64,000 nucleotides of DNA from the NCBI GenBank assembly GCA_023430885.1, contig JAEYYH010000020.1:17663-81662 (forward strand), read 5' to 3'. This document shows positions 36,493 through 44,959 of the stretch, in pieces (the stretch's first letter is position 1; the number at the start of each line of letters is the position of its first letter). Origin of the DNA: Bacillota bacterium. Its GTDB lineage: Bacteria > Bacillota_I > Bacilli_A > RF39 > UBA660. Position numbers and translations under genes: made by a program. The notes under the pieces were generated by a model that was not told where the DNA came from, ran no database searches, and worked only from the letters and a program-made list of their open reading frames with translations.

Positions 36493-36725
36493 CTATTTTT
36501 CTTTAATTGATTCAATTGGTTCAAATCCATATAAACTTCTAATTTGATTTATTGAATATTGTTTAAGTAAATCTTCTATTGTTACATTTGATTCAATGTC
36601 ATTTTTCAACATTTTATATAATTCTAAAACTGTTTCAAATGGCAAATTTTTTTTATAAAATTATATATTGACTGTGCTGTTGAATTATAATCAACAGTTA
36701 ATGTTATCAAATTATTTTGATCCAT
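36493..36725 (-). pseudogene. Small gene split at an A8 run (frameshift or slippage)
   Basis: ATG 36725 with AGGAGG begins MDQNNLITLTVDYNSTAQSI; the zero frame stops at 36624 after 33 codons. Re-reading one A at the A8 run (36647-36654) continues as NLPFETVLELYKMLKNDI and on to TAG at 36493, total 77 aa, the right size to fill the gap before the next gene. The run contains A-AAA-AAA in frame, so -1 slippage would restore it; a plain mutation or read error is equally possible. Confidence 0.65.
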
Positions 36726-36748
36726 TTTACCTCCTATATTAGATGCAC

Positions 36749-36812
36749 GATAACCTATATGTTATATTGCACTTATTAAATATCCGTTTTGTTATTATTT
36801 AATAAGGTTTAA
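36749..36812 (-). repeat. Early-region leader repeat, copy A
   Basis: 64 bp closely matching 42880-42943 (about four fifths identical, longest shared block TTTTGTTATTATTTAATAAGG). Ends 24 bases before a start codon. Contains GTGCAATATAAC on the minus strand, a likely -10 region. The rest of the 36726-36893 gap shows nothing else. Confidence 0.7.
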
Positions 36813-36893
36813 GCCCTTATTTTTTTGTCATGATACTTTTTGATTTTTTTAATAGTATTTTTTAATCATTTAACAATCTCATTCCAATATATA

Positions 36894-37079
36894 TTACTTG
36901 ATCTTAACTTCAAATTTTATTTCACATTTATTGGCCTTATTAAATATCTCTATGTTAGATAAATTATCTTTATGTTTAAATAAAAAATCTTTCAATTCTT
37001 TATCATTTTTCAATTCTGTTCTTTCGATAGTTTGTCCAACAAACATATTATATTTTTTTTCATATACTATATAATTCAT
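36894..37079 (-). CDS. Unknown small phage protein
   Basis: 61 aa (MNYIVYEKKYNMFVGQTIER...), alpha/beta, no domain recognised. Start overlaps the preceding stop, indicating coupling. Confidence 0.55.
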   Translation of the reverse strand: MNYIVYEKKYNMFVGQTIERTELKNDKELKDFLFKHKDNLSNIEIFNKANKCEIKFEVKIK

Positions 37080-37609
37080 TATTCGTTGCCTCCTAAATTA
37101 TATTTATCAGCTATTTCTTGATATTTTTCTAATAGTGGTTTTAAAAAATTATTTTTAAACCATTCTAATTGAAATTCAGTAAAAGAAACATTAACATCAT
37201 CCAGATAATCTCTAAACTCTTTTAAAACATTTTGATGTTTTTCTAATTCAATAATATAACTATAAATAATATTAAATTGTTCTTTTTGTGTTTCACATTG
37301 AGTGTCTTTTAAAGAACAATTAAGTAGCATATAAAGAGCATCTGCTATTTCTTTTTCACTTATATATTTTTCAACTTCTTGAAGTTCTAAAATTAAATAT
37401 GTATACTCCTCAGAGAATAAATGATTGTTATATAATTCATAATGTGTTTCTTCCTCTTGAATAGTTCCATCTAATATCAAAGTTTGATTCTGTATATCAT
37501 TTTTATATTCAATGATTTTTGATCCGTTCTTAACTTTTTTATCTTTAATTGCTTGTAATAATTCGATTCCTGTAACTTTCACTATTTCACCTCTTTTAAT
37601 GGACACCAT
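37079..37609 (-). CDS. Unknown phage protein, 176 aa
   Basis: N-terminal beta segment with KVTGIELLQAIKDKKVKNGS (about 9-28), then acidic helices. The start resembles small phage proteins that set up a parameter-binding beta barrel, but no function is known. Confidence 0.6.
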   Translation of the reverse strand: MVSIKRGEIVKVTGIELLQAIKDKKVKNGSKIIEYKNDIQNQTLILDGTIQEEETHYELYNNHLFSEEYTYLILELQEVEKYISEKEIADALYMLLNCSLKDTQCETQKEQFNIIYSYIIELEKHQNVLKEFRDYLDDVNVSFTEFQLEWFKNNFLKPLLEKYQEIADKYNLGGNE

Positions 37610-37776
37610 TTAGGGCTATTTTTAGTTTTAAATTCGCTTGAGTGTCTATCACATCTACTGATTAAAACTTGTCCACATAGTCTTTCTTTGCATATTTTTT
37701 GATTACTGCAGTAATACCTTGATGGGCTTCCATTTCCTTCTTCAAAAATTAAATATTGACAATCTTTGCATTTCAT
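37582..37776 (-). CDS. Cysteine-rich small protein
   Basis: 64 aa with MKCKDCQYL, YYCSN, CKERLCG, RCDRH and WCPL: eight cysteines and one or two histidines, probably two zinc sites. Similar Cys-rich mini-proteins are common in Firmicutes phages. Overlaps both neighbours. Confidence 0.65.
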   Translation of the reverse strand: MKCKDCQYLIFEEGNGSPSRYYCSNQKICKERLCGQVLISRCDRHSSEFKTKNSPKWCPLKEVK

Positions 37777-38051
37777 ATAGATACCTCTTCTACACTTAAT
37801 ATTTTAAGCACATAGTATATTTTGCCTGGTTCTGCACCCCATAAAGGATTCCCAGGATTTATAGTTATAGCACATTTGCATTTAATTGATGGGCTATTTT
37901 TCTTATAACCATTTCTAAATATTATATAATCCCATCTATACAAATTGCCGAAGCGACTATCATAATATGGTTTTATCTCACGATACTCTTCTTTCTTTTC
38001 TCCAGATTTAATCATGTCAAACCATTTCTTTTTAATTGGAAGAGTTAACAT
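37773..38051 (-). CDS. ASCH/PUA-like domain protein
   Basis: 92 aa. LPIKKKWFDMIKSGEKKEEYRE with YDSRF later is the ASCH signature seen in phage proteins thought to bind RNA. No catalytic role is established. Confidence 0.8.
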   Translation of the reverse strand: MLTLPIKKKWFDMIKSGEKKEEYREIKPYYDSRFGNLYRWDYIIFRNGYKKNSPSIKCKCAITINPGNPLWGAEPGKIYYVLKILSVEEVSI

Positions 38052-38509
38052 TTTGGTTCCTCTTTGTTCAAGTACTCTTGAGACAATTCATATATCTTTC
38101 TATTTAATCTTTCATTATCTTTAAATGTAGTTGCGTAATCAGTTTTAACATTTACTAACCAATAAGCATCTTGTTCTACCTCAATAGCATCTTCACTAAA
38201 ACATAGCTCATAATTATAATTAGGATCATCAAACATACTGTTATCATATCTACATTCTTCATCTAACACAAACCATCTACTGATATAGTCATATAAAGAA
38301 TGGTTTTTATTTAAAAGAATAGTTATAAGTTCTTCATAGGTAAATAATAAATTGTTAAGACCAAAATCCACTTTATTATCTAATTTATGAAGTAATTTCA
38401 TATATTGGTCTTGTTGATATTTAATCGTATTATCTTTTAATTCTAAAGTGTTATTTAATCTATCAACTTCATCTTGTTGTAAGTTTACTCGTTTTACTTT
38501 TATTTCCAT
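38045..38509 (-). CDS. Unknown phage protein, 154 aa
   Basis: Coiled-coil N-terminus (about 8-50) followed by an acidic region rich in Tyr and Asp. No domain recognised. GAGGTG precedes ATG 38509. Confidence 0.6.
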   Translation of the reverse strand: MEIKVKRVNLQQDEVDRLNNTLELKDNTIKYQQDQYMKLLHKLDNKVDFGLNNLLFTYEELITILLNKNHSLYDYISRWFVLDEECRYDNSMFDDPNYNYELCFSEDAIEVEQDAYWLVNVKTDYATTFKDNERLNRKIYELSQEYLNKEEPKC

Positions 38510-38643
38510 TTAAAATTACACCTCTTTCTTTTTTTAATTTTCCAAAATGGAACTCTTTTATTAATTGCTGTTATTTGGTAACCTTTACGTTCAGTACTTT
38601 TTGGAAGCAGAGTATCTAATAGCTTATTGATTAACTTCTTCAT
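38500..38643 (-). CDS. Small basic protein
   Basis: 47 codons from ATG 38643, strongly basic (ending KIKKRKRCNFKWK). It fills the gap between two genes and overlaps both ends, but its ribosome site is weak. Confidence 0.45.
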   Translation of the reverse strand: MKKLINKLLDTLLPKSTERKGYQITAINKRVPFWKIKKRKRCNFKWK

Positions 38644-39085
38644 TTACTGCACTATCTTTAAGCAATAATTGATTGCTTTCGTATTTTTGAAATACAGTTT
38701 GACCACTTGAAGTAATTATATATGGAAGAAATACTTCTTCAAATTTAACCATTTCTGTTTCTAAAATTGCCATTTGAGCTTCTACCCAATCCTTTATTAT
38801 TCTCCAAGAACATCTTTCAGCTTGATCATATGTGTCTTTAATGCTTGAATTATTACTCCTTCTTTTTTGATGTTTTAAGACTTGCAGAACTGATTCCGTA
38901 TTAGCGGGTAATTTTATACTTATTATTCCTTTAAAAGTCTCAACCTGAAACGAAATACTATTTATATGGCCATCAACATCATAATCGCTTAATATAGCCC
39001 TTGCACCATGTTTAACTAATATTCCTTGTATTTCTCCAATTGTCTTTTCGACTTTTATTGTAGTTGTATAATTCAATAAAGCCAT
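38624..39085 (-). CDS. Conserved phage protein of unknown function
   Basis: 153 aa. N-terminal VEKTIGEIQGILVKHGARAIL and the later AERCSWRIIKDWVEAQMAIL recall a protein widespread in early regions of Firmicutes phages, without known function. Overlaps the next regulator-like gene by one base. Confidence 0.65.
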   Translation of the reverse strand: MALLNYTTTIKVEKTIGEIQGILVKHGARAILSDYDVDGHINSISFQVETFKGIISIKLPANTESVLQVLKHQKRRSNNSSIKDTYDQAERCSWRIIKDWVEAQMAILETEMVKFEEVFLPYIITSSGQTVFQKYESNQLLLKDSAVNEEVNQ

Positions 39086-39324
39086 TATTTCACCTCTTCC
39101 AAATTATTTCTTAGGATTTTTAATTTATTTAAGTTATATTCGCATAATCGAATTTCATTGTCTAATAATATTTTTTTATATTCAATATCTTCATCAACAT
39201 TTGAATCATTAAACTTATTTGTAATATTTTCCGGAAATCCTTTTTGTAAATATTTATCTAATGTTGGTCTAGATATTTTTAATTGCTTTGCTAGATCACA
39301 TTTATTTATTTTTTCTATACTCAT
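39085..39324 (-). CDS. Small HTH protein
   Basis: 79 aa. CDLAKQLKISRPTLDKYLQKG is a resolvase/MerR-type helix-turn-helix; a helical tail follows. Possible early regulator. Confidence 0.65.
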   Translation of the reverse strand: MSIEKINKCDLAKQLKISRPTLDKYLQKGFPENITNKFNDSNVDEDIEYKKILLDNEIRLCEYNLNKLKILRNNLEEVK

Positions 39325-39327
39325 AAA

Positions 39328-39624
39328 TTAAAATCCTTTGCAATATGGCTGATTAAAATCTTTATCATACCAAAATTCTTTTATGCAGTTTTTTGATTTC
39401 TTATTAAATGATCCCAAACTTCTATTTTCCCACTCATTTAAAAATACATAACCAAAGAATTCTTCTCTTATTGATACAACGCTGTTATGACAAGTACATA
39501 TTTTAGTATCATCACAAACAAGATATTCTCTTTTGTTTTCTTGATCTATTACATAATCGATTTTAATATTTAAAACTTTTGCTATTGGTCCTAATTCCTT
39601 TAATACTTCTTCTTTTTTATTCAT
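39328..39624 (-). CDS. Unknown phage protein, 98 aa
   Basis: Alpha/beta protein with FFGYVFLNEWENRSLGSFN and several cysteines (CDDTKICTC). No domain recognised. Confidence 0.6.
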   Translation of the reverse strand: MNKKEEVLKELGPIAKVLNIKIDYVIDQENKREYLVCDDTKICTCHNSVVSIREEFFGYVFLNEWENRSLGSFNKKSKNCIKEFWYDKDFNQPYCKGF

Positions 39625-39637
39625 ATTTATTTACCTC

Positions 39638-39901
39638 CTAATTAATAAATTCTATTTTTTTATAAGAACGGCCTATTAATGAATTGATGTTAGATTGTGA
39701 AATAAAATAGTAAAAGTCTCCATGCATTAATTTAATAACAAGTCTTTGTCTGCTAATAAATTCAAGATTTTTAATATCTTCTTTTCTAAGCATTTCATTA
39801 AAATGAACTTTAGCTGAGTCTATATTCGAACAAACATATATAACATTAGTTGATCTACTATTCTCCAGTTGCTTTAAATTAATATAATCTTTATCTTGCA
39901 T
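39638..39901 (-). CDS. Unknown phage protein, 87 aa
   Basis: YINLKQLENSRSTNVIYVCS and a basic C-terminus. No domain recognised. AGGAGG upstream; the 170 bases before it are non-coding and AT-rich, perhaps holding a promoter, though no clear boxes are seen. Confidence 0.6.
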   Translation of the reverse strand: MQDKDYINLKQLENSRSTNVIYVCSNIDSAKVHFNEMLRKEDIKNLEFISRQRLVIKLMHGDFYYFISQSNINSLIGRSYKKIEFIN

Positions 39902-40073
39902 TTTTTACCTCCTATCCTGGTATATAAAAACCTTACATAACACCTAAAACTGACAAGTTTTTAATATATAAATTTTAATTGCTTTTTTACTTTTAAATTA
40001 AAGGACTAAACTAATATTTTTTAATTACTATTTTTCAAAAAACTTGCACATAGTACTTATTTCCGTAAAACCA

Positions 40074-40202
40074 CTATTTTGATAACTTTTTTAGTAATTT
40101 AATTATTTGTTCCTGATTAGCAATCATTTTATTAATTCCTTTAGCTAAATTATCATGAAATACAATAAGCACTATTAATATTAAAATTCCTATAATAATC
40201 AT
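40074..40202 (-). CDS. Small single-pass membrane protein
   Basis: 42 codons; ATG 40202 overlaps the TGA of the previous gene (ATGA). Hydrophobic helix MIIIGILILIVLIVF then an amphipathic tail. Confidence 0.6.
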   Translation of the reverse strand: MIIIGILILIVLIVFHDNLAKGINKMIANQEQIIKLLKKLSK

Positions 40203-40597
40203 TTCGTATTATTTCCTATTCCATACTTTTGTTCTAGTTCTTGCATTTCCATTTTCAAATCACTAAAATCGTATGGCTTATTTTTTAATTCTTCCCAAGC
40301 AGTTTTAAAAACATTTGGAATTCCTTCAATATGAGATATTAAACCATTATTGTCTACAGATGCAATTATATTACCGTCTCTCACCCAAACCATACCTGAG
40401 AAATCTTTTCTTAAACTTGATAATTGATTATTATCTTTATCTCGATTATTATATTTATTTAATATTTCAAATAACTCTTTTTTAGATATAAATTCTTCTG
40501 TTAAATGATTGCAAGTATCTATATTTCTAAATATTTTTTCATTAAAATCATAAAACTTTGTTTTGCTATTTATTTCTTCTTTAATTTTTTCTAGCAT
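40199..40597 (-). CDS. Unknown phage protein, 132 aa
   Basis: Acidic, with DFSGMVWVRDGNIIASVDN in the middle. No domain recognised. The stop is TGA. Confidence 0.6.
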   Translation of the reverse strand: MLEKIKEEINSKTKFYDFNEKIFRNIDTCNHLTEEFISKKELFEILNKYNNRDKDNNQLSSLRKDFSGMVWVRDGNIIASVDNNGLISHIEGIPNVFKTAWEELKNKPYDFSDLKMEMQELEQKYGIGNNTK

Positions 40598-40960
40598 TTA
40601 GTCCTCCCATATATCTTTTAATATCTTTTTAATCTCTGTAGTAGTTTTATCTAAATTATTTAATATAGCCTGCTTAAATTTTTCTTTATATGCATCATCT
40701 AATAAATGATCAGTTGGACTTGTTGCAAACATTAATTTTAGTAATAGTAGATCTGATTTTCTTTTTAAATCCAAATTTTGATTTTCAAGAAACTTAATAC
40801 TTTCATCACCATCTAACATTATGGTTCTTGTTTCTTTATCCATTTTTAATAAATTAGCGTCTAAAAGTTGTTTATATATTGAATAACCTTCTAATAATTC
40901 AATTACTGTGACACCATCATAAATATTTTTTGAATAACTACTTTTTAATTCTTCTGGCAT
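40598..40960 (-). CDS. Unknown phage protein, 120 aa
   Basis: Helical, acidic; sits directly before the 132-aa gene and after rtcB. No domain recognised. Confidence 0.6.
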   Translation of the reverse strand: MPEELKSSYSKNIYDGVTVIELLEGYSIYKQLLDANLLKMDKETRTIMLDGDESIKFLENQNLDLKRKSDLLLLKLMFATSPTDHLLDDAYKEKFKQAILNNLDKTTTEIKKILKDIWED

Positions 40961-40972
40961 TATTTTTACCTC

Positions 40973-42193
40973 CTACTCACTAGCTTTGAAATTATATATT
41001 GGTTTTATTATTTTAAGAATATCAACCGTATCCCCTATATTATCAATTATCTCTTGCATAGGTTTATAAACAAATGGAGCTTCATCAAGTGTTTCTTTTG
41101 AAACTGATGTAGTGTAAATATTTTTCATACTTTCTTGAAATTCTTCTAATTTAAAAGTTTTTTTTGCTTGTATTCTTGACATAATTCTTCCAGCACCATG
41201 TGGAGCTGATTGATTCCAGTCATTATTTCCTTTTCCTATGCCTATAATGCAGCCATCTCTCATATTCATAGGTATTAATACCTTTTCACCTTTTTGAGCT
41301 GATATTGCGCCTTTACGGACGATATTGTCTTCAAAAGATATATAATTATGAATAGTTTGAAAATTGGTCCATACTCCCTGTATAAAAGATATTTCAGTAT
41401 AGCCACGGCCAAAGTAGTTAAACATTATTTCTTCACCAATTACCATTCTGTTTTCCCAAGCAAATTCCTGGCATTTTTTCATGTCGTGTAAATAGTCTTC
41501 TTTTAGACTATTTTCTAAATAACACAAATCTCTAGGTAATTTTGTTTTATCAATATATTTTTCTTTTATTTTATTTATAGCTGCAGATATTCCTTTTTCT
41601 AAATTGTTTTCTTTATGATATTTAATAGTCATATCTATTTCTTCTTGAAGTTCTTTTTCATAAGAACAATATTTAATTGCTTTATTTTGGTATATTTCTG
41701 CAACTTGTTTGCCTAAATTTCTTGATCCTGTATGTATAATCAAATATTTATTATTATCTTCATCAATATCGATTTCAATAAAATGATTACCTCCACCAAG
41801 TGTCCCAAGACTTTTTCTTAAATGATCTATATTTTTTAATTCTTTATAGCATTTTAGACTTGTTAAATCAAAGTCTTCCATTGTAATATCATGAACATTA
41901 AATCCACTGGGAACATATTCCCTTATAATATTATCTAGTTTTTCTAAATCTAATTCTATATTACCTAATTCAATACATAACATCCCACAACCAATATCTA
42001 CTCCAACTATATTAGGAATAACTTTATTGCCTAAATTACCGGTAAAACCTATTACACAACCTTTTCCAGCATGAACATCTGGCATTATTCTGATTTTTGA
42101 ATCTTTAAAAGTTTCTTGATCTAATAGCAAATTAATTTGTTCAATTGCCTCTTGTTCTATGCTATCAGTGAATATTTTTAAGTCTTTTTGCAT
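40973..42193 (-). CDS. rtcB: RtcB-family RNA ligase
   Basis: GTP- and Mn-dependent ligase joining RNA 2',3'-cyclic phosphate or 3'-phosphate ends to 5'-OH. ATG 42193 (MQKDLKIF) has GGAGG at 9 bases. Metal ligands and active site are all there: VGVDIGCGM (Cys69), GGGNHF (Asn136, His137), HTGSRNLG (His154), HNYIS (His282) and SAPHGAGR with the guanylylated His332. 406 aa, normal. No archease gene beside it. In a phage it may mend tRNA cut by host nucleases. Confidence 0.92.
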   Translation of the reverse strand: MQKDLKIFTDSIEQEAIEQINLLLDQETFKDSKIRIMPDVHAGKGCVIGFTGNLGNKVIPNIVGVDIGCGMLCIELGNIELDLEKLDNIIREYVPSGFNVHDITMEDFDLTSLKCYKELKNIDHLRKSLGTLGGGNHFIEIDIDEDNNKYLIIHTGSRNLGKQVAEIYQNKAIKYCSYEKELQEEIDMTIKYHKENNLEKGISAAINKIKEKYIDKTKLPRDLCYLENSLKEDYLHDMKKCQEFAWENRMVIGEEIMFNYFGRGYTEISFIQGVWTNFQTIHNYISFEDNIVRKGAISAQKGEKVLIPMNMRDGCIIGIGKGNNDWNQSAPHGAGRIMSRIQAKKTFKLEEFQESMKNIYTTSVSKETLDEAPFVYKPMQEIIDNIGDTVDILKIIKPIYNFKASE

Positions 42194-42851
42194 TCTTTTT
42201 ACCTCCAATAAAAATTGCCTCTCTTGATTTTTCAGCATCTTCTGTATTCCACATTACATATAACATGGTTACTGCTAAATCGCTGTGGTTATACATTTTC
42301 ATCAACGTTAGTGGATTGCCACCATTTAATATATACATATAGCCAAATGTCTTTCTAAGACTATGTAAACCGAATTTAAAGTCTATTCCTGCTGCATTGG
42401 CCACATCATGAAGAATATCTCTGCTGCATTGTCTAGTGATCGGATGAATGATTTTCCAAGTCTTACCTTTGTATGTATCTTTTTTCTTTTGACCCATGAA
42501 CAAGTAATCATTAGTTTTTAAATCGTATGTCTCAATATATTTTAATATTTCCTCATGTAGTTCTTTATTCATACGAAAATTTTGCACTTTTCCGGTCTTA
42601 TTTTCAATAATTGATACATATCCTTTAATTACATCATTAACTCTTAATTGAAGTAAATCTTCGGCTCTAAATGCAGTATTGAAACCTATTAAGAGTAACA
42701 TATAGTTTCTATATGTTTGATATTTCTTTATGTCACTCTTTGCGTGTTCCATTTTATGTATTAGATACTCCATTACAAAATCTAATTGTTTTGGATCTTT
42801 AATTGGAAGAGTTTCTTGTTGACCTCCAAAATATTTAATTCTTCTTGGCAC
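42165..42851 (-). CDS. Tyrosine recombinase, catalytic domain only
   Basis: 228 aa with GTG start 42851 after AGGAGGTG. All catalytic residues are visible: Arg62 (TAFRAEDLL), Lys85 or 88 (NKTGK), His163-x-x-Arg166 (HSLRKTFG), His189 (YNHSD), Tyr198 (MLYVM). It has only about 40 residues before the catalytic domain, so no full core-binding domain. The prophage integrase is a different, serine enzyme; this one may act in resolution or inversion. Confidence 0.87.
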   Translation of the reverse strand: MPRRIKYFGGQQETLPIKDPKQLDFVMEYLIHKMEHAKSDIKKYQTYRNYMLLLIGFNTAFRAEDLLQLRVNDVIKGYVSIIENKTGKVQNFRMNKELHEEILKYIETYDLKTNDYLFMGQKKKDTYKGKTWKIIHPITRQCSRDILHDVANAAGIDFKFGLHSLRKTFGYMYILNGGNPLTLMKMYNHSDLAVTMLYVMWNTEDAEKSREAIFIGGKKNAKRLKNIH

Positions 42852-42879
42852 TTAGCACCTCCTATCTTAATTACTGCAA

Positions 42880-42943
42880 GATAACCTCATATTATATTGC
42901 ACCTAGTAAATGTCTATTTTGTTATTATTTAATAAGGCCTAAA
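42880..42943 (-). repeat. Early-region leader repeat, copy B
   Basis: Partner of copy A at 36749; ends 29 bases before the tyrosine recombinase start. Minus strand shows GTGCAATATAAT, a likely -10 box, so the pair may be duplicated early promoters. Confidence 0.7.
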
Positions 42944-42978
42944 TAACTGTTTTTTATTACTTATACTTTTTGCATTTT

Positions 42979-43209
42979 TTAATACATTTCTTCGTAGTCT
43001 TTTTTTGATATTCTTGATATTTTAACTAAAGAATTCAAAGCTATTTTTACTTTGTCTATATAAATATAATCTGAAGTTATATATGTAACTTTTCCTATTA
43101 TATTTTTTTCTTCAGTTAATACCTGGATATAATGACCGGCCCTAACATTTTCTCTAATCAATGTTAAAAATGTACTTATATTTTGATTGGTTATTTCATA
43201 ATTTTTCAT
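42979..43209 (-). CDS. Unknown phage protein, 76 aa
   Basis: ATG 43209 follows GGAGGA and overlaps the TAA of the upstream gene. Contains a beta region (IIGKVTYITSDYIYIDKVKI) suggestive of a small barrel. Function unknown. Confidence 0.6.
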   Translation of the reverse strand: MKNYEITNQNISTFLTLIRENVRAGHYIQVLTEEKNIIGKVTYITSDYIYIDKVKIALNSLVKISRISKKDYEEMY

Positions 43210-43370
43210 TATTTTCCTCCACAAACAATTACTTGATCTTTTATAACATTATTTAAATCAATTGAAATTGAAACAAACATATATGTAGTAAAAGCAAGAA
43301 TTATTGTTGTGCAAATAAATATAATTAATAATCCAAAGTTAATATCTTCTTTTGAGATTATCTTTTTCAT
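43209..43370 (-). CDS. Small single-pass membrane protein
   Basis: 53 codons from ATG 43370 with GGAGGT. Charged head, one helix (FGLLIIFICTTIILAF), short tail. Coupled to the next gene by a TAATG overlap. Confidence 0.65.
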   Translation of the reverse strand: MKKIISKEDINFGLLIIFICTTIILAFTTYMFVSISIDLNNVIKDQVIVCGGK

Positions 43371-43521
43371 TTTTACCTCCCAAAGTTTTAACTTTAATTT
43401 CGTGATATCCTAATTGCGATCTTATATCATAAAAATCAACATCGGCTTTTTCTGATATCTCTTTTGCTATCTCCTCAGCTAAACTATTAATTTGTTCCTG
43501 AGGATAATCTTCTATAATCAT
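43339..43521 (-). CDS. Unknown phage protein, 60 aa
   Basis: Acidic, helical first half, then GYHEIKVKTLGGK. No domain recognised; overlaps both neighbours. Confidence 0.55.
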   Translation of the reverse strand: MIIEDYPQEQINSLAEEIAKEISEKADVDFYDIRSQLGYHEIKVKTLGGKNEKDNLKRRY

Positions 43522-43750
43522 GTCTCTTAATTTGATTAATTTGTTTGAAATCTTTTTTACCTCCTAATTCTCTATGCCTTATTATTTCGCTTATAAGCGT
43601 CTTTTTAAGGTCTTTATTATTTTTAGCACCATTGATGGTGTTCTGCGTTTCTGTTGTTTCAGTAAGGCTCTTAATTGTAAATTCTAACTGTTTTATTTTA
43701 TAAAGAGCATTGTAGTATAATTGTTCAAAATCATTTTCGTCTTTTGACAT
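43487..43750 (-). CDS. Unknown phage protein, 87 aa
   Basis: Coiled-coil like (LYYNALYKIKQLEFTIKSL), Lys-rich tail. No domain recognised. Confidence 0.55.
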   Translation of the reverse strand: MSKDENDFEQLYYNALYKIKQLEFTIKSLTETTETQNTINGAKNNKDLKKTLISEIIRHRELGGKKDFKQINQIKRHDYRRLSSGTN

Positions 43751-44375
43751 CTTTAACTTTTTTTATAGCCTTATTTGTTTTATATATAACACGTGCTACT
43801 TCTACTCCGGTTTTAGTTATTTCTTGATCAGGAAATATAAGATTTTTTCTATTTAAAATTAGCATTTCAGCATTTTCTACTAAAACTAAATTATCTAATT
43901 CAATATGAGTTCTATCTCCATCTAGAAATATAAGCTTATATCCTGGTGGAATTGGGCCGTGTTTTTCTTCCCAAATCAACCTATGTTTTTGTTTCCAATT
44001 ATGTTGCCTTTTACCGTCAGCTACTTTGACATATAGGAATCCCATATCGTCTCTACCTTTATGACTTGACTTCCATTTCTCAGTTCCAATTGGATCACAA
44101 TTAAATGATTTATTTCCTTTTTTGAACATAGTGTTCTTGCATTTTTCATATTGATACTTAGACATTTTTTTATCTTTATTCCAAGATACTTGTCCTTTTT
44201 CAAAACGTCCTGTTATTCCACTACTTAAATTATGATTACCTTTGTATGCTTTGATTTTTCTTACAGTTAAATTTGTTCCGAACTGATTATTAAACATTGC
44301 TGTTAATTCTTTATTGCTAGTATTTTTAACATGCTGTTTTAAAAATTCGGATTGTTCTTTAGAATATTTAAACAT
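43731..44375 (-). CDS. HNH-type homing endonuclease-like protein
   Basis: 214 aa; ATG 44375 (MFKYSKEQ) overlaps the previous gene's end and is preferred to a longer frame. N-terminal HTH-like segment (about 8-50), then repeated K-GN motifs and an HNH_3-type fold (KHRLIWEEKHGPIPPGYKLI, LDNLVLVE). The usual DH pair is LIF, so it may be catalytically weak. Such free-standing genes are mobile within phages. Confidence 0.8.
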   Translation of the reverse strand: MFKYSKEQSEFLKQHVKNTSNKELTAMFNNQFGTNLTVRKIKAYKGNHNLSSGITGRFEKGQVSWNKDKKMSKYQYEKCKNTMFKKGNKSFNCDPIGTEKWKSSHKGRDDMGFLYVKVADGKRQHNWKQKHRLIWEEKHGPIPPGYKLIFLDGDRTHIELDNLVLVENAEMLILNRKNLIFPDQEITKTGVEVARVIYKTNKAIKKVKDVKRRK

Positions 44376-44616
44376 CTTTATTTTCGATTTTAAGCATTTC
44401 CGGAACATCGCCTTGCTCAGGTACAAATTCATCAATGTATTTTTTTGCATTTAGAGTCAAAGCAGCATTGTTAATTATTGTTTGAGCTACATGTGTAACA
44501 GCTTTAGATCTGTTTATTTCTTCCTCTAATGCTGTCCCAGTCAATTCTTCATCTGATAATCTTTCTATTTCTGCAAATAAATGATTATTTAAAGCAGTTA
44601 AATTATTCTTTGTCAT
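44368..44616 (-). CDS. Unknown phage protein, 82 aa
   Basis: Helical: LNNHLFAEIERLSDEELTG and AVTHVAQTIINNAAL. The pattern recurs beside HNH genes in other Firmicutes phages, to my recollection; function unknown. Confidence 0.6.
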   Translation of the reverse strand: MTKNNLTALNNHLFAEIERLSDEELTGTALEEEINRSKAVTHVAQTIINNAALTLNAKKYIDEFVPEQGDVPEMLKIENKDV

Positions 44617-44800
44617 CTATTGCCTCCACAAAAGTTGTTTCTAAAACTGAAACTTCAATAACTTTTTCTTCTTTTGAATCAACAGTATCTTTATAATAAA
44701 TAAATATTGAATTGTTGGTTTCAAAGTTTGGACAACTTCTAGTTAGAACTTTGCCTGGATTATCTTCACGCCATCCAGCTAGTATTTCTTCTATTTCCAT
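44603..44800 (-). CDS. Unknown phage protein, 65 aa
   Basis: Acidic (MEIEEILAGWREDNPGKVL...). Overlaps both neighbours; no domain recognised. Confidence 0.55.
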   Translation of the reverse strand: MEIEEILAGWREDNPGKVLTRSCPNFETNNSIFIYYKDTVDSKEEKVIEVSVLETTFVEAIDDKE

Positions 44801-44951
44801 ATTTTTCCTTTCTTTTTTGAAATCTGTTAAAATCTCTTTTAATTAATGAATTATTTGTTATGTTTTCAAAAATAATGTATTTTAAATTAAGAGGTATAAA
44901 TAAAACTATAATAATTAACATTAAAAGTACTTTATTTATTGTCTTTTTCAT
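44766..44951 (-). CDS. Small membrane protein, 61 aa
   Basis: N-terminal helix (KVLLMLIIIVLFIPLNL) and a basic tail. Overlaps the next gene by 35 bases. Confidence 0.5.
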   Translation of the reverse strand: MKKTINKVLLMLIIIVLFIPLNLKYIIFENITNNSLIKRDFNRFQKRKEKYGNRRNTSWMA

Positions 44952-44959
44952 AGAACCTC

